From Mesostigma viride (taxonomy: Eukaryota > Streptophyta > Mesostigmatophyceae > Mesostigmatales > Mesostigmataceae), in contig RPFO01000213.1 in NCBI GenBank assembly GCA_009746045.1, forward strand, positions 12,859,384 through 12,923,383: a DNA stretch of 64,000 nucleotides. Reading direction: 5' to 3'. This document shows positions 10,553 to 47,340 of the stretch, piece after piece (positions within the stretch are counted from its first letter, which is position 1; each line of letters starts with the position of its first letter). The notes under the pieces were generated by a model, which was not told the DNA's origin, did no database searches, and saw nothing but the letters and a program-made list of their open reading frames with translations. The translations under genes and the position numbers were made by a program.

Positions 10553-12813
10553 GGATGCATGGATGGGTGCTTGCAATCCTACCCGTCTATTCTATCTAGT
10601 TACAAACAATCCTACTGGTCTTTATCTAGAGTGTGCCAGACGTACCCTAGAGAGGTCTGGCCTAGCATGCATGCTTCCCGCGCGTGCATACACACAGCTT
10701 CCCCACTGCGGGCCGCGGGGGCGTCATTGTCCTCAATAACCTGAGCCCACTTGGCCTTGTCCATCATCTTTTTCCAAATCACGGAGAGGCCTTATTAACC
10801 CGTGTTTTTTTACAACGCGATACATCGCGTTGTAGGGTTAGAACGCGATGTATCGCGTTGTAATCTGACACGTGGCAAACCTATTAAACATGCGTTTTTT
10901 GGTCTGAAACTTTCAAGATAGGTCAGAAACATCTCATAGAATTCAAGAAAAAATCCTGGTATTTTTGGTTTTTTTTTTGTGACAGCTGCATTAACAAATA
11001 TGTACCACTGAAATCAGGCATTTTCGCGGGACGAAGGTGAAGACGACGGCGATGGCGGCAGGTAGATCTCGCCAGTTTTTGCGCGAATTTCAGTGGCTGT
11101 TGGGTAGCACGACCATGATGATGCGTTCAAAGGTTGATAATTAGGTTTCTACGAGTTTGTTGAGGTACTGGGGCAAAGGAAACGTAGTTTTTTCCAGTTT
11201 CTCACCCAACTTTCATGCGGAAACCCTGGAAACCGGCATACATATTATTACGTCAAGACTCGGGTCTGCTGCGGCACCATGCTTGGTATTTCCATGGTGT
11301 TTCGACTTCTTAACACATGTTTATTCATTCCGAACGCCCGGACTCTCGGCTAAACCGAGATTTGTGCAGACTTTTATTGGGTAGCTCCGGGCATGATGGT
11401 GCCTGCAAATAGCGTAAGGCGTGACCGTGGCTATTGCTACGGTATGCTGTATTTTCCTGGAAATGGCCTCTGCCACCGGCTCAATAGTGCTTGCAGGCGT
11501 AAGTATATCGTGTTTCTACCTAGTTTCTGCCAGTTTTCCACTTATTTCTACCGACCTCTGCCCAGCCTCTCTAAGACCGCCATCCTACTCGACGTTGCTT
11601 GCATGTCAGCCATAGCAGGTTGCAGTTGTGCAGTATTTAGGTGCTGTATACGTCGGCAAGCCGTGCATATATCGTGAGGATTGGATGTTGCTGGTTTATA
11701 CTGCGTTGATTGTGCAAGAAGATCAGCTGGGTGCCCATAATCATGGTGTATAATCATGTGTTGTTAGCATCTTGCCACCATTTGCTAGCATGCATTCCAG
11801 CGTCATCTTTGCCTGCATGTAAGCTCATGGATCACTCAACCTATCCAAGCCTTGCATTACACGTGCCTCTTTCTTTCAGTATTGCACGCGTTATGGAATG
11901 AAAACCCAGCACCTCCATTCCCACGAGGCATGTGCTCAACACGTTGTGAGAGTGGATGATGCTTTGGCTATGGCTGCCTGATTCAGTCATATTAGGTCAT
12001 CCAGTCATGATGTTTGATGCATGTTTGATGCTGTATATTAAACTTATACAACGCCTATGTTCAACGTTTTGACCCTCCAAGCTCACTATGGCCCCGTTTA
12101 TGGGGCTCGGGTCGTTGCGTAATGTTGTGAAGGGCTCTCATGTTTCCCACTGCGTTGTACTGCGTTGTAATTGTGATGCTAATGAAAAATAGCTCCAGTG
12201 GCCCAATGGGCCTGAGTTTTGTTTCACAGAGCCTGCATATGTTGCCCATAGCTCGTGCAAGAAGCCAGATTTTTTTCATGAACCATTTGTGAATAAGCAC
12301 ATGACTTGTGACCTAGGGTCAAGAAATCGCGGTCATGGTCAGACCCCCCTGTATTCAAACCAGTGTATCTCTCTAATTGAATTGAATTGTAACATAACTC
12401 CGTTGGTCCGAGTATATGTAGCACATAGCCCTTGAGAGGGGGGCACATGGCCTATCATACATCCTAAGCTACTTCCTGCAAGGGTGGGGATGTAAAGGAC
12501 CCTTGCTCTAGGTGCACCAGGGCACGTGCATCCCCATGATCTTCAAGCTATGCCCAGCGAAGGGGGAGCCTGTCATGGGGGGGAAGATCAGCATAGCTAT
12601 ACCAAAAAGCTAGGGCATGGCGTCTCAGCAGAGAGTTACTCCCTGCATGGGCACTGCATAATTAAATAAAGCTAGGCATCATCTGGAGGGTGGCTCATCA
12701 TAGGCACACATGTACATGACTAAAAAGGCTAGGCCTAAGCTGGTATAGTGCCTGTAGTAGGCGGGCATGTACAAGGCCACTGTCTAACTATTCTACACTG
12801 CTGCTGTATTCCC

Positions 12814-14864
12814 CTAGGCTGGGGCTGGGGTCGCTGGGGCCGCGGTGGTCGAGGGGGTCGCTTGCCAGGGCTTGTGGCCGACGTAGATGGCCGCCCCCTT
12901 CCAGTACACCGGCTGGCCCGCCTTGGTCTGCCGGAGCTGGGTGTAGGTCGGCCATAGCTCCCGTCGCCGTTGTTGCTGTGCCAGGGTCAAGTCGTCGTCC
13001 ACGGTGAAGGGAGTATTCGCGAGCCGCTTGCGGCGTCTGAGAAACGAAATCTTGTCCGCTGGGCTATCAAAGATGAGAAGAAGCGGAGGCGCCCCTGCCT
13101 TACCCCGCGCGCGGGGGAGGCGGTGGGCGGTCAGCTTGATCTCACCAAGGAGGCCCATGCGTGCAAGGATTTTGCTCTCAAACGCACGTGCAAGCTTCTC
13201 GGAATTCTCACATTCTTCCATGTCCAAGTTCTTGAGTATGGCGTTGAGGCGGCGCTTGTCGAGCTCGGCCTCCTCGCGGAGGTCAAGCGTCTGCCGCTGG
13301 AGCTGGGCTGCGACGGCGGAGGTGGTGGAGGTGGTATGTTGCTTAAGCATGTCCGCCCAGGTCGTGATGGGAGGAGCATCGCCGGCCAGGCCAGCCGAGG
13401 CTGGCTTGGCGGCAATGTCCTTCACTGCCTGGGCGGTGAGGCCTGCTGTGTTCTGCAAGACCTCGATAGCGATTGCATTATCCTTGAGGCGCTGGTCGAT
13501 GTCGCGGAGCTGGGCGGTGATGGAGTCGGAGGAGGGGATGGCGGCGGTGGAGGAGGCGAGGAGGGTGGAGGTGGCGGTGGAAATGGTGGAGAGGAGGGGG
13601 AGCTCGGCAGCCAACGTGCTGCCCATGGCCGCCACATCTGCAGCGATGGGGGCCACGTGCTGCTCGAGGGCCTCCTTGAGGAGTGAGCGGATGGAGGCTT
13701 CGGTTAAGGTGGTGGTGAGGGGCTTTGGGGGCCAAAGCTCCTCGATGGAGCGTCCAAGGAGGGAAAAGAGGGCGAATTGCTGAAGGTGGGGGCGGCGGGC
13801 GTTGAGGACGGCCCTGTCGAAATCGCGCCTCTGGAGGAAGGCATTGACAAGGCGACCTTGGTGGAAAAGCTGCTTGCATAGTTCTAGAAGAGAGGCATTA
13901 AAAAAATTAAATTAAATTATAACATGCCTCCGTGGGGAGGTCATGTAGCACATATTCCATGATGGATGGGGTGGAGGAAGCCGCGTAATCGAACTATACT
14001 AACGCTAGGCTATCTAGAAAATCCTAACTACACTACTCATCAAAACGCCTCCTCCGCTTGGGGGGAGGTGGCTTGCCCACAGGGTCGGGCGTGTGCGCCT
14101 TGACAATCTTCTTCCACCGCGTCTTGTCCTGCATGACAGTCCAAAGACGGGAGAGAGAGTGTATGCGGTGCTCAAACTGGGCTGGGACCACTAGGTCGTC
14201 CAGCAACATCTGAACGTAGTTGGTGACAGGTTTCCCTACCCTTTTGGGAATGTCCGCGGGGCCAGGCCAGGTCAGAATATGCCGCCCTGGCTGGCCAAGC
14301 CGCTGGGGGCCGGCCAGACCAAGGGTGGTGTCGACCTGGCTAGTGCGGGCAAGGTGTCCTACAAATGCTATCCTACGCTGCCTAATCTCGTCCGAAACAC
14401 GAGGCATGCCATGATACAAAGACTCTGATGACGGACGCTCGGAAAAACCTACGTTAAGGACCTGCCGGAGCATCCTGTAAACTGTGCCGTCGAGCCGAGC
14501 TGCCAGTTTGGGTGGGAGGGTCCACGCCTCGGCGCCATACGTGAGCACCGTGAGGACGAAGAGAGGCATGCGTCCCGAAAAACACGTAGCCCAGGATGCG
14601 ATCGGGTGTGAGCTTGTCAAAAAAGCCGGGCTGGCTGGCGTCAAAGTCGTACTCGTCCAGCAGCCCATCAGGGCGACTGCGCTTGGGTTCGGGCGACGCT
14701 GCTGGCGAAGCGGGCGCAGCAGGGGGCTGGACGATCACTAGAGCTTGGCTAGTGGCGCCGCTGCCTTCTGGGCCGGTGGGCGAAGCTGCAGCCGGAGCTG
14801 CAGGCGTATTTTCATTGCCGAGCGCAGCCGCCAGGCTGCGTTGCGTCGATGGGCGTTTGCTCAT
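12814..14864 (-). pseudogene. Retrotransposon ORF1 protein gene, interrupted by a nested LINE fragment
   Basis: The frame starts at MSKRPSTQRSL (14864), runs through a Pro/Ala-rich low-complexity N-terminus and reaches TPDRILGYVFFG near 14580. It is then cut by the insert 13899-14557 and resumes in the same frame at 13898 (LLELCKQLFHQGRL). Leaving out the insert and one copy of the duplicated target gives a frame of 459 codons plus stop, with no other break. After the N-terminus comes a helical, probably coiled-coil centre (ITAQLRDIDQRLKDNAIAI). A basic C-terminal region (KLTAHRLPRARGKAG, then FLRRRKRLANTPFTVDDDL) resembles the RNA-binding part of LINE ORF1 proteins. The ORF1 role is inferred from layout and basic character, not from a proven domain match. 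Confidence 0.7.
13899..14557 (-). mobile_element. LINE family A fragment nested in ORF1 of element D, 12-bp TSD
   Basis: The duplication gaagagaggcat lies at 13887-13898 and 14558-14569. The minus strand encodes the end of the reverse transcriptase and the ORF2 tail (LTYGAEAWTLPPKLAARLDG, VYRMLRQVLNVGF, GMPRVSDEIRQRRIAFVGHL, stop at 14033). It ends in an AATTTAATTT tail. It is closely similar to the copies at 7506-8114 and 54147-55237. Confidence 0.88.
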
Positions 14865-15592
14865 CGTATATTGCGTAATAGCTTTGGGAAATTATATCAG
14901 CATGTGTGCGTCGTAGAAAGACGCATCGATTGTGATATTCACGGCTAAATTTGGTGCTCAAACGTGAAAGTTATGAGCGCCGCCGTCAGCCATGGCTATC
15001 TCGTGGCTCGGAGTAACATATCTCGTCTCGTACCTCTCTAATGAATAAGCATTTTGTAGGTCTGAGTAGCTCAAAAAATCCTTTGATTTATGGGCTTTCA
15101 GGAAAGTATATACATGACCATGAAAAAAAATTTTCCTTAGGTGCTATACGCGTTCTAAAAAAAGCTTACAACGCGATATATCGCGTTCTAATTTAAAAAA
15201 CCCGGGTTAAGCCCCCCATGTCCTTGACTGGCTGCTCGATCCTTGAAATTAATTAATGTGCGGGCCTTGCGGCGTCTAGCCTTGCTGGGCCCGTCCCACG
15301 TGAGGAGGTGCCTGCCAGGGTGAGCAGGTTGCAGCCCTGTGGCCGGAGGGGCCACGAGATGTTCTGATCGATGACGAGATGTGTCTACCTGGTTGGTGCT
15401 AGCTAAGTGCCCTGCTAGTTTCAGTCCACGCTGCTTGATGGTGCTGGTGATAAGTGGCATGCCTAGGTACAAGTCCTTCTTGCTGACGTGCATGTGCGGC
15501 ATAGCCTCCACGGAAAATTGACCGCAGCATGTTGGTGACCGCGCCGTCCAGCTTTTTCGCAAGGTCGGCTGTGAGGGTTGGATCGCCATGCG

Positions 15593-16232
15593 TCCAGGAA
15601 TAGTTGCCTCACTTAATGAAACGCAAGTACTTACTCTTACTGGTTGTCTAATTGGTAGTAATAACACTAGAAACGCGTTTGTGGCCTGTGTTGGTTGCTA
15701 TAATTCCCCGTGCTTACTGGTCATGCAAGTTCCACTTCCCCACAAAAAAATTGCTCAATGGCGGAGCAACCGTGGCAGCTTTGGCTCTGCACTCTACCAA
15801 GATTCATTTGCTTTACATGCATTACCCACACTGCTAACACCACAAACCAGTTGTCGTATGACAACCCATGTGCCATGCCCAACGCAAGCTTACATCGCAC
15901 TTGCAAAGCCAGTGCACCCTCTATGCATGGAAAGGCCATCGGGTGTAAGAAATTATCTACAAAGGTGTTACAACGGTTTCAATAAAGGGTCCTCATAGTT
16001 GCATGGAAGGGCGAGGAAAGGTTGGATTGTCATCGCGAAAACAAGCTTGCAATCCCCAACGGACGAGAATCCCCAACGGACGAGTAGTCTGTGACCCCAA
16101 GATGTTGGCTTGAACACAGGCTGTCACTCATCAAGCGCAGGAAACGCTTGTAATATGGTCTTCGGCAGTTCTGATCCTATCATCAAGGAGACAACCAGCA
16201 CAGGGGGTACCATGGCTGGTTACGACAAAACT
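15593..16232. other. Kinesin 3' flank, no gene seen
   Basis: Sequence between the LINE B 5' end and the kinesin stop codon. It contains a TGTAA-like motif on the minus strand (ttaca at about 15968), compatible with a green-algal polyadenylation signal, and a short SINE-like head at 16181-16215. No coding exon was recognised. Confidence 0.5.
16181..16215 (+). mobile_element. Short head copy of the GAGACAACC SINE-like element
   Basis: The catcaaggagacaaccagca core is followed by a diverged stretch ending in ccatgg. Only the 5' 35 bp of the element is present, just downstream of the kinesin stop. Confidence 0.55.
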
Positions 16233-33995
<17,763 letters not shown>

Positions 33996-35066
33996 TTGAG
34001 GGCTGCGGCCAGGGAGAAGAGTTCCAGCCTGCACATGTGCGCGCAAGCAGTGCAAGAACCCGCAGCCAACGTGTCATACCAAATACAGTTCCTCCGGCGC
34101 ATGCAAAGGGTGCACTTATATTAATGCCGCATGCGACTCGTCACTTACGTCACTGCCTTCCCCGACAACCAGGTACCCCGACTCCACAGATCGCTTTCGC
34201 GCGGAGGCGGCGTTCCGAAGAAGATTCATGGCTGCTGCCTCCTTTCTCCCCCGACCGCCAGCTCCCCACCAATTCACGTAAGCACACTAAAGGCTGCTAG
34301 GCTGTTAACATAGCGGCGAGAGGTGATCGATCAAGACATATCCGGCATGGTGACAGTCGAGTTGTACCGCGGCAGCACGGGAATGACAAGACAGAGCACC
34401 AAACTCGCCTTAGATCTCGCAAAGGGGCAAAGATGGAAGAATGCATGATTGTGGGATTCGCACCAGGAATCGCGCGATTCACCAGGTGTTGTCGCGTAGA
34501 CCAGGTGCCAAGGACGGATAGGGACACGTGGTAGGACATGGACTGAGTTAGTTAGTTAGTTGAATCCCACGCCGCACATGGACTGAGTACGTGTCTCCGT
34601 CGGTTCGGAACACATTTAATGACATTTTATTCCGCCGTTCCCGCCGTCATCCTCTTGTCAATGAAAAAGATTCTACATGCAGTTCAGCCAAAGACGGACG
34701 ACACTTGCTGGGATGATAGTTGATACTTGTAAAATGTACCTAGTCAAGCAAGGCCGGTGCGCGTGGCCTGGTGCGCTTTAGCAATCACGCGCGAAGGGTC
34801 TGCTCGAATATTATTGCACAAGATTGCACAGGCGTCAAGACGTATGGAGATAAATTCCCCAGGCGCGATATTTATCTCGTTTGGGAGGTTTCCAGTATCC
34901 AGTATTTAAAACCTGCAAGGTAATTAGAAATATTACGCACTGCACCTAATGATCGCGGCAACAAGGATGCCTTACCTGTAGGGTTTCGAACTTACGTGTA
35001 TAATGGCGCTGATAAAACAGATAAGCACTTAGGACCTGCATCTGCACGAAATCTCTGCAACTGAAC
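33996..35066. promoter_or_regulatory. Shared divergent promoter region of the kinesin and the SAMTL-like carrier
   Basis: About 1.07 kb separates the two proposed start codons, with genes pointing away from each other. No exon, transposon or clear core-promoter motif was recognised. Assignment as a regulatory region rests only on gene orientation. Confidence 0.45.
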
Positions 35067-45180
<10,114 letters not shown>

Positions 45181-45914
45181 TAGTGCACAAGAACGAGGAC
45201 CCATAGTACAATTGACTACAACAACAAATTTAAGCAGATGAGTTACTTTGAAGTACTTTGATAGACATGGCACAAACTAAACTATGGAAACCTCCCCAGC
45301 CTTGGGTAGAGAGACAACTGTGTCGGTACGATTACGTGTGCATATTACACATTATGTCTTTCGTACAGCAATTATTGGGACAACCAAATGTACGCTCAAG
45401 ACATGCTGCATGATGCACATGACTGAGATTAGCTGTGTGAGACCGGGTGGTGGTTGCATGGCTACCTATCAGTAAGTCTAGTTGTACATGGCCGTCCTGG
45501 TGCATCGGGAGCCGCATGGCTGTCTGCGAGTACCGGTTTGGGTCGATAAACTCTAGCTGTACAAATCAGCAAGCGCTTGCTGATTTGCATTTTGCAAATG
45601 CACATGCATGGTGGGAAGTTGCATAGTTACATTAATGGAATTCCTCTCAGCCGAGCAGATCGTGCCGTATACGGACCAAATTATTACCATCATGCACGCA
45701 TGGCTAGCTGGAATCTTGGACATTGAGGGCAGGTCGGGGGTGGGACGCGCATACTTGGAAATCAATTAATGTAGAAAGTACATTGCCAGGCGTTGAAAGT
45801 ACATTTATCGAGTGCCGCGTGCATCGAGCTTCTGGCTGCTTATATGTCGTAACACCTATAACTACAACACATCCTATATCTACACCTATCCACACCTAGG
45901 TGCGCACTTCTTAC
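45181..45914. other. SAMTL 3' flank, no gene seen
   Basis: AT-richer unique sequence between the SAMTL stop and the LINE B relic. No coding exon, RNA gene or transposon was recognised. Confidence 0.5.
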
Positions 45915-47340
45915 GGGACCACGCCCCCATGCCCTTTACAGAAGGGTGCATGTGTGGCAGGGCTGCGTGCTGTCGCCCTACCTGTTCATTATTGTGGTCG
46001 AATACGTAATGATTCAGGCGCGCAAGCGCTTTGCCCGCATCGTGGGTAGGGAACCAGGGGTGCAGGTCGCTAACAAATACTGGCATGGCGGAGCGGACAC
46101 GGAGATTCGGCTGGCAGACATCATCTACGCAGACGACACCACCCTCTTCGAGGACACTGGGCACGTGCAGACATGGCTTGACTGCCTGGCTATCGAGGCC
46201 CGTGCAGTGGGGCTTGAGGTCAGCAAGAAGACAGAGGCCCTGGCGGTTGGGCTCACCCACTCACCGCCACCCCTCTATCTCCTCGACGGCTCTCGAGTCC
46301 TGTATCGGGACCGCGTCAAGCTGCTGGGCAGCCTGCTCCCCAGCTGCGAGGTTGATGTGGACCATATCGCATCTCCCTCGCCTGGCACGCTTTACGCCAG
46401 TACCGGGCCCTGTGGCGCAAGCCCCTGGGCAAGATCGAGAAACAGGACCTGTTCAAGGTCCTCGTCCTTCCTGTTCTCACGTATGGGGCCGAGACGTGGA
46501 CCCTCACAGCCGACCTGGCCCGCAAGCTGGACGGCGCGGTCACCAACATGCTGCGTTCCATTTTCAGAGTAGGATATGCTGCTCATGTCCGCAATGAGGA
46601 CCTGTACCAGGGCATGCCATATATCAAGGAGACAACCAGCGCAGGCCAGAAATCGGGAGAATCCGGACCATGGTAGCTCGAGCCTGCCGTTATCTTGTCC
46701 GCGTGTTCGAGTCGTTCAGGATGATGAATATGAATGGTGATGGAAATGTGTATCCGTGTGCATTGAAATTATGGCTGGCTTACGTGTAGAGCGACTAGAT
46801 GACCTAGACGGTGGGGCCGGAAACAGCATGCTTGATCAGGGCGTGTGTTGCCATATATCACCAGCACCATTAAGCAGCGACGCCTGCAGCTAGTAGGGCA
46901 CTTAGCTCGCACCAACCAGGTAGACACCTCACGTGGCCCCCCCGCAGGACTGCGACCAGCTCAGCCTGGCCGGCACCTCCTGACGTGGGCCGGGCCCAGT
47001 GATGTTAGACACCGCAAGGCCCGCACCTTCAAAGACCAGCTAGTAGAGGACATGGGGGGCCTAGGCCTCTCCGTGATTTGGACGAAGATGATGGACAAGG
47101 CCAAGTGGGCCCAGGTCGTAGAGGACAACGAGCCCCCCCCAGTGGGGAAGCGCCCGCGTGTGCAAACCCGCGGGAGGCACGCCAGACAGCTCCCCTAGGG
47201 CAGCGTGAGGCTGTCTAGATAGATGTCGTAGTTAGAATGCTGTTAGGTAGATGTCGTAGGTAGCTGATGTAGATAGATTAGACCGGTAGGACTGTTTGCA
47301 CCCATCCATCCATCCATCCATCCATCCATCCATCCATCGG
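45915..47340 (+). mobile_element. LINE family B, 5'-truncated in the reverse transcriptase, with SINE-like insertion
   Basis: Reverse-transcriptase motifs on the plus strand: WQGCVLSPYLF near 45955, IIYADDTTLF near 46120 (YADD catalytic motif), RVKLLGSLLPSC near 46320, then after a frameshift near 46360 VLTYGAETWTLTADLARKLD. The ORF2 tail resumes after the insertion (ITSTIKQRRLQLVGHLARTN, PGRHLLTWAGPSD), with a stop at about 47198. A 3' UTR and a (CATC)n tail at 47305-47340 follow. Frameshift and insertion make it inactive. Same family as 10565-15592. Confidence 0.85.
46627..46848 (+). mobile_element. SINE-like GAGACAACC element, complete copy with 12-bp TSD
   Basis: It splits the LINE B frame (GMPY | ITSTIKQ). 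The 12-bp duplication tgccatatatca lies at 46615-46626 and 46849-46860, so the insert is 222 bp. It starts aggagacaaccagcgcaggc and ends gatcagggcgtgtgt. A tagctcgagcctg block and, about 30 bp later, gtgttcgagtcgttc resemble Pol III A and B boxes. The ends are not inverted repeats and there is no poly(A) tail. SINE origin is an inference. Confidence 0.8.

Larger units (their letters stand above)
12378..15033 (-). mobile_element. ORF1-only retroelement D (half-LINE-like), full-length ORF1, 9-bp TSD
   Basis: Flanked by ctctctaat at 12369-12377 and 15034-15042. On the minus strand it runs from a 5' UTR (14865-15033) through ORF1 (ATG at 14864, stop at 12814) and a 3' UTR shared with elements C and E to an AATTG-type tail. 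No endonuclease or reverse transcriptase follows ORF1, so it would depend on a LINE partner in trans. Confidence 0.75.
10799..15206. mobile_element. TTAA-flanked DNA transposon (piggyBac-like ends), non-autonomous, carrying nested retroelement D
   Basis: TTAA lies at 10795-10798 and 15207-15210. The ends are inverted: cccgtgttttttta on the left, and the reverse complement of the right end reads cccgggttttttaaa. Both termini carry a palindrome, aacgcgataCatcgcgtt (twice on the left, once on the right with T at the centre). Removing element D leaves about 1.7 kb with no recognisable transposase. It interrupts LINE B within the ORF2 tail. The left flank has an extra TTA, so a TTA target cannot be excluded. 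Confidence 0.65.
10565..15592 (-). mobile_element. LINE family B, 5'-truncated, interrupted by a 4.4-kb TTAA element
   Basis: Minus-strand coding at 15211-15592 (LDGAVTNMLRSIF, then PLITSTIKQRGLKLAGHLA, PGRHLLTWDGPSK) continues at 10794-10680 (the SVIWKKMMDKAKWAQV part in another copy). A 3' UTR follows, then a CATCC tail near 10565. The downstream order matches the LINE B copy at 45915-47340. At least one frameshift separates the two upper coding pieces. The 5' end at about 15592 is only approximate. Confidence 0.75.

Noticed and set aside
14454-14864. Internally deleted LINE joining ORF1 start to the reverse-transcriptase end
   Set aside because: The 12-bp duplication gaagagaggcat shows instead that a LINE A fragment was inserted into an intact ORF1.
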